Origin: Flavonifractor sp. AGMB03687
Lineage (GTDB): Bacteria; Bacillota; Clostridia; Oscillospirales; Oscillospiraceae
Assembly (NCBI RefSeq): GCF_017811815.1
Contig: NZ_JADKZI010000001.1
Coordinates: 372,001 to 436,000, forward strand
Direction of reading: 5' to 3'
Length of the DNA stretch: 64,000 nucleotides
The notes below the pieces were generated by a model that made no database searches, was not told the origin of the DNA, and saw nothing but the letters and a program-made list of their open reading frames with translations. Position numbers and translations under genes: made by a program. This document shows positions 34,232 to 43,892 of this stretch, one piece after another; within the stretch, counting starts at the first letter, position 1; every line of letters starts with the position of its first letter.

Positions 34232-36619
34232 TTAACAGAGTCCCAGGATATAGCGGCAGCAGAACCGCTTGTACCAGGGCAGGGCCTTGTCCACCTGGGC
34301 GGAGATGGTGCGGGCGGCCTCCACGACGGTGGTCCGCTCCTCCTCCGTCAGGGTGTGGGGGCTGAACTTGGCCTTCTTGGCCAGCTCGGCCACCTCATCC
34401 GGCATTTGTCCGCCCCAGCGCTCCAGCTTCTTCAGGTGGAGGTAGGCGGCGATGACGGCCCGGTTGGTGTTTTCCTGGCGGAATTTCTTCTCCCGGCGGC
34501 TCCGGCCCACAGACCGGCGGACAGGGAAGGCCAGTAGCACCAGCACGGCGGCCAGAGGGATCAGGAGGAAGCGCAGGTCCAGGGGTGCGGCTTCCTCGCC
34601 TTCTTCCTGCGGATTGTCAGGAGCGGCGGAGGGTCGGGCGCTGGCCTGGGGCGCCTGGGTGGCGGTGGGCGTGGGTGCCGCAGTAGGCGTGGGAGTGGGC
34701 TCCACGGTGCCGCTCTGGCCGGGATTGCTGCCGGCATAGGCGGGGGTGACCTCCACCGGCTCCCAGCCGTAGCCGTCCAGATAGATCTCGACCCAGGCGT
34801 GGGCGGCGGAGTCGGGGACATTCACATGGCCGGAGGCGGGCACATCGGCCACATAGCCGGTGACATACCGGGCGGGGATGCCTATATGCCGCAGGATCAG
34901 GGTGGCGGCGGAGGCAAAGTGCATGCAGTAGCCCTCGTGGCTCTCGGTCAGGAAGTAGGACACGAAGTCCTCCCCCTCCGGGGTGGCGGGGGTGTCCGGG
35001 TTGTACTCCGCCAGACCGTCCAGGTAAGCGGCTACGATGCCGGCCATTACCATGGGATATGTCCGTGTGATGTCTGTTTCTCTTTCGGCACCGCCTTGGA
35101 GCAACTCCAGATAGGCCTGATAGGCGGGGTTCTCTGCTCCGCCGGGGAGATGGCCGGGCATATCTGTGACTAGGTCCTCAATAACGGCATCCAAGGCGTC
35201 CACAACATCTTCATACACAGCCATATAGGAACTGTCATAGACAAAGTTGGCATAGGTACTCTCGGCCTGGCTGGCCTCCCCTGGCAGCTCCGCGCCCGAC
35301 AGGGGATCACAGTTGGGCTGGACGTATACCGTGTGGGTCCACACGTCATCCCCCCGGGCCAGGTAGGAGTCGTTGACAAATTTGGCTCCGCTGAGCTCGT
35401 CGGGCTGGGAGAGGATGTGGTAGGGCACATACACATAGCCGGGGTCGGCCCCCACGTTGCGGACGGTGACCTTGGCGTAGTCCTTGTTGGGGAACATATC
35501 CCGGTCCGCCAGAGCGGGGAAGTTCAGAGGCTGGAAGCCCTCCAGGGAGGGATAGAACACACTGTCCGTAAAGGAGGGAGGCTCACCCTCCTGGGTCTCA
35601 TCCCAAAACATCCAGCTGTAGCGATCCTCCGGCAGCGGGTTCCAGCTGCCGTCCTCATACACGGCGCTGGAGAAGCCCCGCAGGTAGATGCGGCCCCGCA
35701 GGTCGGTGTCCACCTCCAGCACCGTCCGGCCGGAGAAGTTCAGGGGACCGGCGTTAGACAGCTCCACCTTGCCGTCGGCGTCGGCGAAAGAGCCGCCCGA
35801 CCCGAAGCCGAAGGGCCCTTTTCCGTGGAAGAGAGTCACATCCAGGTGGGTCACCCAGTTGTTGATGGAGTCGAGAGCGTCATCCGCCCATTGGGGCCGC
35901 TGATAGCTGTCCTGGGGCATGGCCAGGCCCAGTAGGAAGAGAAGCAGGGCCGCTGCCGGAAGGGAGAGCAGGGTGAGCTTGGCGGCCCCCGCCCGGTCCT
36001 GACGGCGGACCAGGGAGCCCAGACCCATGACGGTCCAGCCCAGGATCAGTCCCATCAGGGGCAGCCAGGCCGGAGTCACTGAGATGCACAGGGGCGCCAG
36101 CACAAAGGGACTGGTGAGCAGAAAGGACACGGAGAAGGAGGGCCGCCGCACCACGGCCAGGGCCAGCAGTACCCCCAGCACCGCAGCCACCACCAGGGTC
36201 AGCAGGGTGGCCGAGCGGACCCAGACACCGGTGGGCAGCTGGGCAATGGGATGGATAAAGCCGTCCAACTCCAGGCTGGTGCACACGGTGTTGACCACGG
36301 AACAGCGGTAGGTGATCTCACCCAGCTGCATAATGGGAAACAGCCGCCAGACGGTGAAGCCGGCAGCCCCCAGTACCGCGGCCATGCCGACCAGCATCCA
36401 GCGGGTGGGGAGGGCACAGATCAGGGTGAGCAGCACGCTCAGCAAAGCGCAGCCAATCAGCAGCAGAAGGGGGTGGAGGGGCTGTTGCACCGCCGAGGAG
36501 AAGGACCACAGGGTACCGGTGAGCAGCAGGAAGAGCAGCAGACAGCCGGTGAAGAGCTCCAGGGGCCGGGGCCGACGGCTGGCGCGGGGCTTGAGCGGAT
36601 GCTTTGGATGGCGTTTCAT
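34232..36619 (-). CDS. Membrane transglutaminase-like protein (TgpA type)
   Basis: The 795-aa protein has a multi-helix N-terminal part (about residues 20-245), a large extracytoplasmic region, a transglutaminase-like core (about 540-640) and another helix near 685 followed by a basic cytoplasmic tail. The catalytic Cys is in EGYCMHFASAATLIL and His in AHAWVEIYLDGYGW. The usual third residue, Asp, appears to be Glu in EPVEVTPAY. A Pro/Thr-rich linker (TPTPTAAPTPTATQAP) lies before the last helix. It is the last gene of a MoxR-DUF58-transglutaminase operon and overlaps DUF58 by four bases. The substrate is unknown. Confidence 0.92.
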   Translation of the reverse strand: MKRHPKHPLKPRASRRPRPLELFTGCLLLFLLLTGTLWSFSSAVQQPLHPLLLLIGCALLSVLLTLICALPTRWMLVGMAAVLGAAGFTVWRLFPIMQLGEITYRCSVVNTVCTSLELDGFIHPIAQLPTGVWVRSATLLTLVVAAVLGVLLALAVVRRPSFSVSFLLTSPFVLAPLCISVTPAWLPLMGLILGWTVMGLGSLVRRQDRAGAAKLTLLSLPAAALLLFLLGLAMPQDSYQRPQWADDALDSINNWVTHLDVTLFHGKGPFGFGSGGSFADADGKVELSNAGPLNFSGRTVLEVDTDLRGRIYLRGFSSAVYEDGSWNPLPEDRYSWMFWDETQEGEPPSFTDSVFYPSLEGFQPLNFPALADRDMFPNKDYAKVTVRNVGADPGYVYVPYHILSQPDELSGAKFVNDSYLARGDDVWTHTVYVQPNCDPLSGAELPGEASQAESTYANFVYDSSYMAVYEDVVDALDAVIEDLVTDMPGHLPGGAENPAYQAYLELLQGGAERETDITRTYPMVMAGIVAAYLDGLAEYNPDTPATPEGEDFVSYFLTESHEGYCMHFASAATLILRHIGIPARYVTGYVADVPASGHVNVPDSAAHAWVEIYLDGYGWEPVEVTPAYAGSNPGQSGTVEPTPTPTAAPTPTATQAPQASARPSAAPDNPQEEGEEAAPLDLRFLLIPLAAVLVLLAFPVRRSVGRSRREKKFRQENTNRAVIAAYLHLKKLERWGGQMPDEVAELAKKAKFSPHTLTEEERTTVVEAARTISAQVDKALPWYKRFCCRYILGLC

Positions 36620-37617
36620 CGTCCCCCTCCTTCCACGCCTTCCGGCGTCACATGGAGATGGCGCACCTTACCGGAACCGGCGGGCAGCAGCAGGGTGCCG
36701 TCCAGGATGGAGCGGCCCTCCTGGGGCGCCGGGGTGGAGAAGGCCAGCTCCAGGCAGGCCAGCAGAGCATGCTCCCCGTCCACCGACCGGTCCTCCACCA
36801 TGCTGGTGAGGGGGGCGGCCCACTGGATGTGGTGGGGGCGCTCCTGCTCCAGGAGCCAACGGGACAGGGCGCACAGCTGGGCAAAGGTGCGGTCCAGCAC
36901 TTCGGGGGAGCCGAAGTGGTCGTAAGTCACCACAATGGCGGCCTGCTGGGGCTCCAGGGTCTCACGGACTACCAGCTCATCCAGCTTGGAGGACAGCTTC
37001 CAGTGGACCGACCGCAGCGGGTCGCCCGCCCGGTATTCCCGCAGGTCGTAGTCCTCGCCAGGGCCGCCGCCGGGGCGGGGACGGAGCACCACGCCGTCGT
37101 TCTGACCGCCGGTGAGCTCCTGGGTGTCGTCCAGCTCCAGGGCGGGGGGCAGCACCAGCACGGCCCCATCGATCCCACGCCCCACAGGCAGGGGGAAGAG
37201 ACCCAGCAGGTCGCAGCTCCAGGCACGCTCTGCCCGGCACACCAGCCGGCCGCAGTGGTCGGCGGGGACAGTCAGGGGGACCTCCTTTGTCGGGGAGGCG
37301 AAGAGCAGGGCCTGTCCCTCCTCGCCGGTGAGCTGGTTGGTCCAGCGCAGCCTGACCCGGGGGCGGATCAGGGGGAAGGGGGAGGCGGTGTGCAGGGAGA
37401 TGTGGAACTGGGCACTTTCGCCCCGAACCACGGAGGGGCTGGCAGGCCGAATCTCCAGCCGGCTCCCCGCCAGGCCGGGCAGGGCCAGCAGCAGGGAGAG
37501 AACCGGCAGCACGAGGATAAATACCAGGATGAAGGTGGACAGATAGAACCGGAATAAAATTTGAAACAATACCGCCGCCGCCACCAGAACGGCGTACAGG
37601 ATCCGACGGCTGATCAT
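36616..37617 (-). CDS. DUF58 domain protein
   Basis: The 333-aa product has two N-terminal transmembrane helices (about residues 6-48) and a DUF58 domain with the hallmark DYDLREYRAGDPLRSVHWKLS (about 195-215), a von Willebrand A-related fold. DUF58 proteins always accompany MoxR ATPases and are thought to be their partners or substrates. The ATG at 37617 lies four bases after the moxR stop codon with GGTGAGG just upstream. It overlaps the transglutaminase gene by four bases. Confidence 0.93.
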   Translation of the reverse strand: MISRRILYAVLVAAAVLFQILFRFYLSTFILVFILVLPVLSLLLALPGLAGSRLEIRPASPSVVRGESAQFHISLHTASPFPLIRPRVRLRWTNQLTGEEGQALLFASPTKEVPLTVPADHCGRLVCRAERAWSCDLLGLFPLPVGRGIDGAVLVLPPALELDDTQELTGGQNDGVVLRPRPGGGPGEDYDLREYRAGDPLRSVHWKLSSKLDELVVRETLEPQQAAIVVTYDHFGSPEVLDRTFAQLCALSRWLLEQERPHHIQWAAPLTSMVEDRSVDGEHALLACLELAFSTPAPQEGRSILDGTLLLPAGSGKVRHLHVTPEGVEGGGR

Positions 37618-37621
37618 AGCC

Positions 37622-38551
37622 TCACCCGATCTTGGGGGGCTGGACCTGCCGGAGGATCTCCGACAGATCGAAGCCGCCGCTGGCCTCCGCCCGGGGGGAG
37701 AGGATGAGCCGGTGGGCCACCACATCGGCAAAGACCATGGACACGTCCTCCGGGTTCACGTAGTCCCGGCCCAGCACCAGGGCGGCCGCCTTGGCCATGG
37801 CGGTGAGGGCCAGGGAGGCCCGGGGACTGGCACCCTGAACGATCATGGGGTGGGTGCGGGTGGCGTTCACCAGCCGGATGATGTAGTCCAGCACCTCGTC
37901 GGACACATACACCCGGTCGGCCCGATCCCGCAGGGCGGCCAGACCGTCCAGATCCAGCACCTGCCGCACCTGCTCCAGGGGATTGCCCTTTTGCTTGCGG
38001 CGCACCATGTCCAGTTCGTCCGCCGGAGCGGGGTAGCCGATGGACAGGCGGATCATGAACCGGTCCATCTGGGAGTCGGGCAGCAGCTGGGTGCCCGAGG
38101 CCCCCGCCGGGTTCTGGGTGGCGATGACCAGGAAGGGCTGGGGCACCAGGTGGCTCACGCCGTCCACGGTGACCTGTCCCTCCTCCATGGCCTCCAGCAG
38201 GGCGGACTGGGTGCGGCTGGTGGCCCGGTTGAGCTCGTCCGCCAGAAACAGGTTGCACAGCACCGCGCCGGGCTGATACTCCATAGCGCCGGTGGCCTTG
38301 TTATAGATGGAAAAGCCGGTGATGTCCGAGGGCATCACATCGGGGGTAAACTGCACGCGGTTGTATTTCAGGCTCAAGGCCTTGGAAAAGGCCAGGGCCA
38401 TGGTGGTCTTGCCCACCCCGGGGATGTCCTCCAACAAAATGTGGCCCCGGGCCAGAATGGCCAGCAGCACCTTGGCCAGCACGTCGTCCTTGCCAACCAC
38501 CGCTTTCTTCACTTCGCCCAGGATCTCCAGGGCCTGCTTGTTGCCGTCCAT
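37622..38551 (-). CDS. MoxR-family AAA+ ATPase
   Basis: The 309-aa cytoplasmic ATPase acts as a chaperone that matures or assembles partner complexes. Walker A is EDIPGVGKTT (about residues 41-50), Walker B is FLADELNRA (about 103-111), and sensor 1 lies in ATQNPAG. The C-terminal lid domain contains GASPRASLAL. It is first in the operon with DUF58 and the transglutaminase, the standard gene set for this system. The ATG has AAGGAGGG upstream, and a promoter 40 bp further on the minus strand. Confidence 0.95.
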   Translation of the reverse strand: MDGNKQALEILGEVKKAVVGKDDVLAKVLLAILARGHILLEDIPGVGKTTMALAFSKALSLKYNRVQFTPDVMPSDITGFSIYNKATGAMEYQPGAVLCNLFLADELNRATSRTQSALLEAMEEGQVTVDGVSHLVPQPFLVIATQNPAGASGTQLLPDSQMDRFMIRLSIGYPAPADELDMVRRKQKGNPLEQVRQVLDLDGLAALRDRADRVYVSDEVLDYIIRLVNATRTHPMIVQGASPRASLALTAMAKAAALVLGRDYVNPEDVSMVFADVVAHRLILSPRAEASGGFDLSEILRQVQPPKIG

Positions 38552-38589
38552 GTTCCGCCCTCCTTAAAAATATCTGAAAGCTAAGTTTT

Positions 38590-38617
38590 ATTGTACCAGA
38601 GTGTACCATTATGTCAA
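38590..38617 (-). promoter_or_regulatory. Promoter of the moxR operon
   Basis: On the minus strand consensus TTGACA (38617-38612) is followed after 16 bases by TACAAT (38595-38590). Confidence 0.75.
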
Positions 38618-38664
38618 CTATAAGGAATAAAAAAGCCTGGAATGGAAAAAATCACGGCAGACCC

Positions 38665-38693
38665 TTGCGCAAAACACCACTTTGTGGTATAGT
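38665..38693 (+). promoter_or_regulatory. Promoter of the rimP-nusA-infB operon
   Basis: TTGCGC and TATAGT are separated by 17 bases. The transcript would start near 38700, giving a leader of about 100 bases before rimP. Confidence 0.7.
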
Positions 38694-38699
38694 ACATAC

Positions 38700-38801
38700 G
38701 TTAGTAGTAGAGGTATGATGAGAGTGGGGTCACGGCTCCGCTCTTTCTTATTGAAAAAACGGGGAATGTAAAAAATTTACATCCCTTGCCGGAGGTGGCT
38801 T
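38700..38801 (+). promoter_or_regulatory. Structured leader of rimP-nusA operon
   Basis: The leader holds a hairpin GAGTGG...CCGCTC at about 38721-38742 followed by TTTCTTATTG, terminator-like and similar in design to the short hairpin that precedes rimP in other Firmicutes. A second stem, near GGGAATGTAAA/TTTACATCCC (38762-38785), lies before the ribosome binding site. Antitermination control by NusA itself is plausible but unproven. Confidence 0.5.
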
Positions 38802-39257
38802 ATGGCCAAGGTAACAGAGCTGGTATCCACCCTGGCGGCTCCCCTGGTGGAGGCCGCCGGCTGCACCCTGTGGGACGTGGAATACGTCCGTGAGGCGGGG
38901 CAGTGGTTCCTGCGGGTTTATATTGATAAGGAGGACGGCGTCTCCATCAACGACTGCGAGGCGGTGAGCCGCCCCCTGTCCGACGCCCTGGACGAGGCTG
39001 ACCCCATTGAGGGCAGCTACGTGCTGGAGGTGTCCTCCGCCGGTGCAGACCGGCCCCTGAAGAAGCCGGAGCATTTTGCCGCCTTCATGGGCTCGGAGGT
39101 GGAGGTGCGCCTCTACCGTACGGTGGACGGCCGGAAGGACCATGTGGGAGTGCTCTCCGGCTACGAAAACGGCGATGTGACCATTGACACGGCGGACGGA
39201 CCCAGGACCTTCGTTAAGAAGGACGTGGCTCAGACCCGGCTGTACGTGCGGTTTTAA
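38802..39257 (+). CDS. rimP: Ribosome maturation factor RimP
   Basis: RimP assists assembly of the 30S ribosomal subunit. The 151-aa product shows the family signature EVSSAGADRPLKKPEHF (about residues 75-91), with an alpha/beta N-terminal domain (VEYVREAGQWFLRVYIDK) and a C-terminal SH3-like barrel. Length and position before nusA are standard. GGAGGTGG lies upstream of the ATG. It begins the operon for translation and transcription factors. Confidence 0.96.
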   Translation: MAKVTELVSTLAAPLVEAAGCTLWDVEYVREAGQWFLRVYIDKEDGVSINDCEAVSRPLSDALDEADPIEGSYVLEVSSAGADRPLKKPEHFAAFMGSEVEVRLYRTVDGRKDHVGVLSGYENGDVTIDTADGPRTFVKKDVAQTRLYVRF

Positions 39258-39307
39258 GATGTAGGGGCGGCAGGAACCGCCCGTGTTGAGGATAAGGAGA
39301 CAGAACT

Positions 39308-40465
39308 ATGCCGAAGAAGAACGCCAAAGCGCAGAAGACCAATGAGCTGGACGGCAAGGAGTTTTTCGCCGCCATCAATCTGATTGAGAAGGAAAAGGGC
39401 ATCCCCAAGGCCTACATGCTGGATAAGATCACCCAGGCCTTGGTGTCCGCCTACAAGCGGGACCATGAGTCCGCCGGTGACAACATCGTGGTGGAGGCCG
39501 ACGAGGAGGCCGGTACCGTCCGCATGTTCGTCAAGAAGGACGTGGTGGAGGAGGTAGATAACCCCTGCACCGAGATGAGCCTGGAGATGGCCCGTTCCAA
39601 GCTGCCCCAGGCCCAGTTGGGCGACGTGATCCGCATCGAGATCAAGACCCGGGACTTTGGCCGCATTGCCGCCCAGACCGCCCGTCAGGTCATCATCCAG
39701 GGCATGCGTGAGGCCGAGCGGGGCATGGTGTACGACGAGTTCTCCTCCAAGGAGCACGAGATCCTCACCGGCGTGGTCACCCGCATCGATCCTCGTTCCG
39801 GTGCTGCCAGCCTGCGCATCGGCTCCGGCAGCGAGGCCACCGAGGCATTCCTGGCCGCCGGCGAGCAGGTCAAGGGCGAGGAGTACGTGGAGGGCATGCG
39901 CCTACGCGTGTATGTGGTGGAGGTCCGCCGTTCCACTAAGGGACCCCAGGTCCTCATCTCCCGCACCCACCCCGGCCTGGTGAAGCGCCTGTTCGAGATG
40001 GAAGTGCCCGAGATCTACGACGGCACCGTGGAGGTCAAGTCCATTGCCCGTGAGGCCGGTTCCCGCACCAAGCTGGCTGTCTGGTCCGCCGATCCCAACG
40101 TGGATCCCATCGGCGCCTGCGTGGGTCCCCGCGGCCAGCGCGTCAACAACATCGTGGAGGAGCTCCGTGGCGAGAAGGTGGACATCGTCAAGTGGTCCGA
40201 GGACCCCGCCGTGTACATCGCTGCCGCCCTGTCTCCCGCTGACGTCATCAGCGTGGACATCCACGAGGAGGGCAAGACCTGCCGCGTGGTGGTGCCCGAC
40301 GATCAGCTCTCCCTGGCCATCGGTAAGGAGGGCCAGAACGCCCGTCTGGCTGCCAAGCTGACCGGCTGGAAGATCGACATCAAGCCTGAGTCCGCTCCTG
40401 CCGACGAGGAAGTGGAGGACGAGGACGACGTGATCCTCGAGGACGAGGCCGAGATCGAGGAATAA
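39308..40465 (+). CDS. nusA: Transcription termination/antitermination factor NusA
   Basis: NusA binds RNA polymerase and nascent RNA and controls pausing, termination and antitermination. The 385-aa product has an N-terminal polymerase-binding domain (to about 140), an S1 domain (about 145-215, GVVTRIDPRSGAASL) and two KH domains (VGPRGQRVNNIVEELRGEK and AIGKEGQNARLAAKLTGWK). An acidic C-terminal tail of about 25 residues follows, as in the Firmicute form without the proteobacterial acidic repeats. GGAG lies eight bases before the ATG. Confidence 0.97.
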   Translation: MPKKNAKAQKTNELDGKEFFAAINLIEKEKGIPKAYMLDKITQALVSAYKRDHESAGDNIVVEADEEAGTVRMFVKKDVVEEVDNPCTEMSLEMARSKLPQAQLGDVIRIEIKTRDFGRIAAQTARQVIIQGMREAERGMVYDEFSSKEHEILTGVVTRIDPRSGAASLRIGSGSEATEAFLAAGEQVKGEEYVEGMRLRVYVVEVRRSTKGPQVLISRTHPGLVKRLFEMEVPEIYDGTVEVKSIAREAGSRTKLAVWSADPNVDPIGACVGPRGQRVNNIVEELRGEKVDIVKWSEDPAVYIAAALSPADVISVDIHEEGKTCRVVVPDDQLSLAIGKEGQNARLAAKLTGWKIDIKPESAPADEEVEDEDDVILEDEAEIEE

Positions 40466-40503
40466 GGTTTTCGTTTTAAATGTAGTGGAAGGGGGGCAGA
40501 AGG

Positions 40504-40779
40504 ATGCCCAAGAAGATTCCCATGCGCCAGTGCGTGGGCTGCCGGGAGATGAAGCCCAAGAAGGAGCTGATCCGGGTGGTGAAGAGCCCGGAGGGAGAGG
40601 TCTCTCTGGATTTCAAGGGAAAGAAGCCGGGCCGGGGCGCCTATGTGTGCCCTGACGAGGCCTGCCTGAAGCGGGCCCGGAAGGCCAGGGCGCTGGAGCG
40701 GGCCTTCTCCGCCCCCATGCCCGATGAGGTATATGAGGCGCTGGAACAGCAGATGCGGGAGGGCGATCAGGATGGATAG
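40504..40779 (+). CDS. rnpM: YlxR/RnpM family RNA-binding protein (DUF448)
   Basis: The 91-aa protein has the DUF448 pattern MRQCVGCREMKPKKELIRVV (residues 7-26), then GRGAYVCPDEACLKRARK, with Cys pairs that may bind metal. In Bacillus subtilis the family member (RnpM) modulates RNase P. It lies in its standard position between nusA and the L7Ae-like gene and overlaps the latter by eight bases. Confidence 0.93.
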   Translation: MPKKIPMRQCVGCREMKPKKELIRVVKSPEGEVSLDFKGKKPGRGAYVCPDEACLKRARKARALERAFSAPMPDEVYEALEQQMREGDQDG

Positions 40780-41308
40780 CGTACTGCATCTGCTGGGCAT
40801 CGCCCGCAAGGCGGGCCGTGTGGAGGTGGGCGAGGAGCCGGTGGGCGCCGCCGCCCGGGCCCATCAGGCCAAGCTGATCCTCACCGCCTGCGACGGCGCC
40901 GACAACAGTCTGCGCCGGGCGGCCCACTTTGCCGAGATCGGCAAGGTGCCCCACCTGCCTACCCCCTACACCAAGGGCGGCCTGGGCGGCGCAGTGGGCC
41001 GCTCCGCCTGCACCATGCTGGCCCTCACCGACGTGGGGCTGGCCGCGGCCATTGCCGCCAAGCTGGCTTCCGCCGACCCGGAGCACTGCTCCGCCGCGGC
41101 GGAAGAGCTGAAGGTCAAGGCCGGGAAGGCCCTTCAGCGACAGAAGGAGCAGCGGGCCCACGAGAAGAACCTGCAGAAGAAGAACAAGAAGCCCTGGGCT
41201 CCGCCCCCCAAGGCGGCCAAGGAGCCCCAGAGCGCTCCCCCGGCCAAGAAGCAGGTAAAACCCTTTGCCCCTAAGGGCAAACTGACGATCAAGAAACCCC
41301 AGTCATGA
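40772..41308 (+). CDS. L7Ae-family kink-turn RNA-binding protein (YlxQ) with basic tail
   Basis: The 178-aa product has an L7Ae/L30e fold (about residues 1-100: [48 protein letters not shown]) and a Lys/Pro/Ala-rich tail of about 65 residues. Other YlxQ proteins are near 100 aa, so the tail is an extension. The ATG at 40772 lies inside the end of rnpM. Members bind kink-turn RNA. Confidence 0.9.
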   Translation: MDSVLHLLGIARKAGRVEVGEEPVGAAARAHQAKLILTACDGADNSLRRAAHFAEIGKVPHLPTPYTKGGLGGAVGRSACTMLALTDVGLAAAIAAKLASADPEHCSAAAEELKVKAGKALQRQKEQRAHEKNLQKKNKKPWAPPPKAAKEPQSAPPAKKQVKPFAPKGKLTIKKPQS

Positions 41309-41420
41309 ACACAACGTGGCTGAGACAGATTGGAACAAGCAGGCTTGTTCCAATAAGAAAGCGCAGCGGACCCGCCGCGTTTTCCTATTGGCGCAAGCCG
41401 ACCAGTTGGAGGTGGCTTAT
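41309..41420 (+). promoter_or_regulatory. Structured leader between ylxQ and infB
   Basis: This 112-bp stretch contains a perfect 11-bp inverted repeat (41329-41339 with 41344-41354). A weaker GC stem (about 41360-41381) ending CGCGTTTTCC follows, then GGAGGTGG just before the TTG at 41421. The frame stays open upstream to a GTG at 41316, but that stretch has no good ribosome binding site and no IF-2 similarity, so I read it as untranslated. Confidence 0.55.
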
Positions 41421-43781
41421 TTGCTGAACAACAAGTATCGTGTGCATGAGGTGGCCAAGGATTTCAACAAGAATTCCAAGGAGATCACCGACATTCTGAC
41501 CAAATACGCGACGACCCCGAAGAACCACATGCAGCCTCTGGGCGACCGGGAGCTGTCCCTGATTTTTGAGTATCTCACCCAGCACAACCAGGTGGAGAGC
41601 ATCGAGAGCATCTACGCCGACGTGTACCGGGAGCCCAAGGCCGCTCCCGCCGAGCAGCCCAAGGCCCAGCCTGCCCAGCAGCAGGGCCAGAAGGGCTCCA
41701 AGCAGCCCGCTCAGAACGCTGCCCCTGCTGCCAAGCCCGCTCCTCAGCAGGAGCAGCCCAAGGCCCAGCAGCCTCAGCAGCAGAACCGTCCCACCACCCG
41801 CGTGCCCGAGAAGAAGGTGGTGGACACCCGCAAGAGCGGCAACGTGAACCTGGAGAAGTACGACCAGCGGCTGGAGGATCTGGCCGCCGGCAAGACCAAG
41901 CAGATGCAGGCCGGCAAGCAGAAGTTCCAGGGCCGCAACCAGCGCAAGGGCGGCTTCCAGGGCGGCAGCAAGCGCCGTCAGGAGGAGCAGGAGAAGATGC
42001 GCCGGCTCCAGATGGAGATCGCCAAGAAGACCCCCCTCACCGTCAAGATCCCCGACGAGATCGGCGTGGGCGAGCTGGCTTCCCGCATGAAGAAGACCGG
42101 CGCCGAGGTGGTCAAGACCCTGATGAAGAACGGCGTCATGGCCTCTCTGTCCGATGTCATCGACTTCGACACCGCCGCCATCATCGCCGAAGAGCTGGGC
42201 TGCAAGGTGGAGAAGGAGATCATCGTCACCATCGAGGAGCGCCTCATCGACACCGCCGAGGACAAGGAGGAGGATCTGCTTCCCCGCGCCCCCGTGGTGG
42301 TGGTCATGGGTCACGTCGACCACGGCAAGACCTCCCTGCTGGACTATATCCGCAACGCCCACGTGGCGGCGGGCGAGGCCGGCGGCATCACCCAGCACAT
42401 CGGCGCTTATCAGGTGGAGGTGGGCGGCAAGCCCATCACCTTCCTGGACACCCCCGGCCATGAGGCCTTCACCGCCATGCGTGCCCGCGGCGCTATGATT
42501 ACCGACGTGGCCATCCTGGTGGTGGCTGCCGACGACGGCATCATGCCCCAGACCGTAGAGTCCATTAACCACGCCAAGGCCGCCAAGATCCCCGTGATCG
42601 TGGCCATCAATAAGATGGATAAGCCGGAAGCCAACCCCGAGCGCATCAAGGAGCAGCTTACCAAGTACGAGCTGGTGCCCGAGGAGTGGGGCGGCGACAC
42701 CATCATCTGCCCCATCTCCGCCAAGACCGGCGAGGGCATCGACAACCTGCTGGAGATGGTCAACCTGACCGCCGAGATGCAGGAGCTGAAGGCCAATCCC
42801 AACCGTTCCGCCCACGGCGCCGTCATCGAGGCCCGTCTGGACAAGGGCCGCGGCCCCGTGGCCACCCTGCTGGTGCAGAACGGTACCCTCCATCAGGGCG
42901 ACATCATCATCGCCGGCACTGCCGTGGGCCGTGTCCGCGCCATGACCAATGCCCGTGGCGAGAAGCTCACCGAGGCCGGTCCCTCCGTGCCTGTTGAGAT
43001 CATCGGCATGAGCGAAGTGCCCGGCGCCGGCGACGACTTCCACGCCGTGGATGACGAGCGCATGGCCCGTGAGCTGGTGGAGCAGCGTAAGCACGACCAG
43101 AAGATGGCCGCCTCCAGCCCGGTGGGCAAGGTGAGCCTGGAGGATCTGTTCAGCCAGATCAAGCAGGGCGAAATGAAGGACCTGAACATCATCGTCAAGG
43201 CCGACGTGCAGGGCTCTGCCGAGGCCGTCAAGGCCTCCCTGGAGAAGATCTCCAACGACGAGGTCCGTGTCCGTGTCATCCACTGCGCGGTGGGCGCCAT
43301 CAACGAGAGCGACGTTATGCTGGCTACCACCTCCAACGCCATCATCGTGGGCTTCAACGTCCGTCCTGACTCCAACGCCAAGGACACCGCCGCCCGCAAC
43401 AAGGTGGATATGCGGATGTACCGCGTGATCTACGACTGCATCAACGAGATCGAGACCGCCATGAAGGGCATGCTGGCTCCCAAGTTCAAGGAAGTGGAGC
43501 TGGGCCAGGCCGAGGTGCGCAACGTGTTCCGCATCACCGGCGTGGGCATGGTGGCCGGCTGCTACGTCACCAACGGCAAGATGCAGCGCGGCGCCAACAT
43601 GCGCCTGCTGCGTGACAACGTGGTGATCTATGACGGCTCCATCGCCTCCCTGCAGCGCTTCAAGGACAGCGTGAAGGAGGTCGCCGCCGGTTACGAGTGC
43701 GGTATCACCTTCGAGAAGTTCCAGGACATCAAGGAGGGCGACGTCATCGAGGCCTTCCTGATGGAGCAAATCGAAGTTTAA
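41421..43781 (+). CDS. infB: Translation initiation factor IF-2
   Basis: IF-2 is the GTPase that brings fMet-tRNA to the 30S subunit. From the TTG at 41421 the 786-aa product opens [16 protein letters not shown], the normal IF-2 N-terminus, eight bases after GGAGG. A Gln/Pro/Ala-rich linker (about 75-150) follows, then the IF2-N helical domain. The G domain has GHVDHGKT (about 299-306), DTPGHEA and NKMDKPEAN, and is followed by the C1/C2 domains. An alternative GTG start at 41316 adds 35 residues unlike the family. Confidence 0.96.
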   Translation: MLNNKYRVHEVAKDFNKNSKEITDILTKYATTPKNHMQPLGDRELSLIFEYLTQHNQVESIESIYADVYREPKAAPAEQPKAQPAQQQGQKGSKQPAQNAAPAAKPAPQQEQPKAQQPQQQNRPTTRVPEKKVVDTRKSGNVNLEKYDQRLEDLAAGKTKQMQAGKQKFQGRNQRKGGFQGGSKRRQEEQEKMRRLQMEIAKKTPLTVKIPDEIGVGELASRMKKTGAEVVKTLMKNGVMASLSDVIDFDTAAIIAEELGCKVEKEIIVTIEERLIDTAEDKEEDLLPRAPVVVVMGHVDHGKTSLLDYIRNAHVAAGEAGGITQHIGAYQVEVGGKPITFLDTPGHEAFTAMRARGAMITDVAILVVAADDGIMPQTVESINHAKAAKIPVIVAINKMDKPEANPERIKEQLTKYELVPEEWGGDTIICPISAKTGEGIDNLLEMVNLTAEMQELKANPNRSAHGAVIEARLDKGRGPVATLLVQNGTLHQGDIIIAGTAVGRVRAMTNARGEKLTEAGPSVPVEIIGMSEVPGAGDDFHAVDDERMARELVEQRKHDQKMAASSPVGKVSLEDLFSQIKQGEMKDLNIIVKADVQGSAEAVKASLEKISNDEVRVRVIHCAVGAINESDVMLATTSNAIIVGFNVRPDSNAKDTAARNKVDMRMYRVIYDCINEIETAMKGMLAPKFKEVELGQAEVRNVFRITGVGMVAGCYVTNGKMQRGANMRLLRDNVVIYDGSIASLQRFKDSVKEVAAGYECGITFEKFQDIKEGDVIEAFLMEQIEV

Positions 43782-43824
43782 TGGATTGAAGGTTTTCCCT
43801 GAGGGATAACCAAGGAAAATAAAA

Positions 43825-43871
43825 ACAGACCCGTTCCGTCCCCAATTCATTTGAGGAGGGGGCGGGTCTGT
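43825..43871 (+). terminator. Hairpin between infB and rbfA
   Basis: ACAGACCCG (43825-43833) pairs with CGGGTCTGT (43863-43871), with further CCCC/GGGG pairing inside. There is no T run after it, so it is probably a partial attenuator or processing stem. Confidence 0.5.
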
Positions 43872-43892
43872 ATTGCGTAATAGGAGAAATGT

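Noticed and set aside
41316-41420. IF-2 start at the GTG 105 bases upstream of the TTG
   Set aside because: The extra residues do not resemble IF-2, no ribosome binding site fits, and the stretch contains a perfect hairpin.
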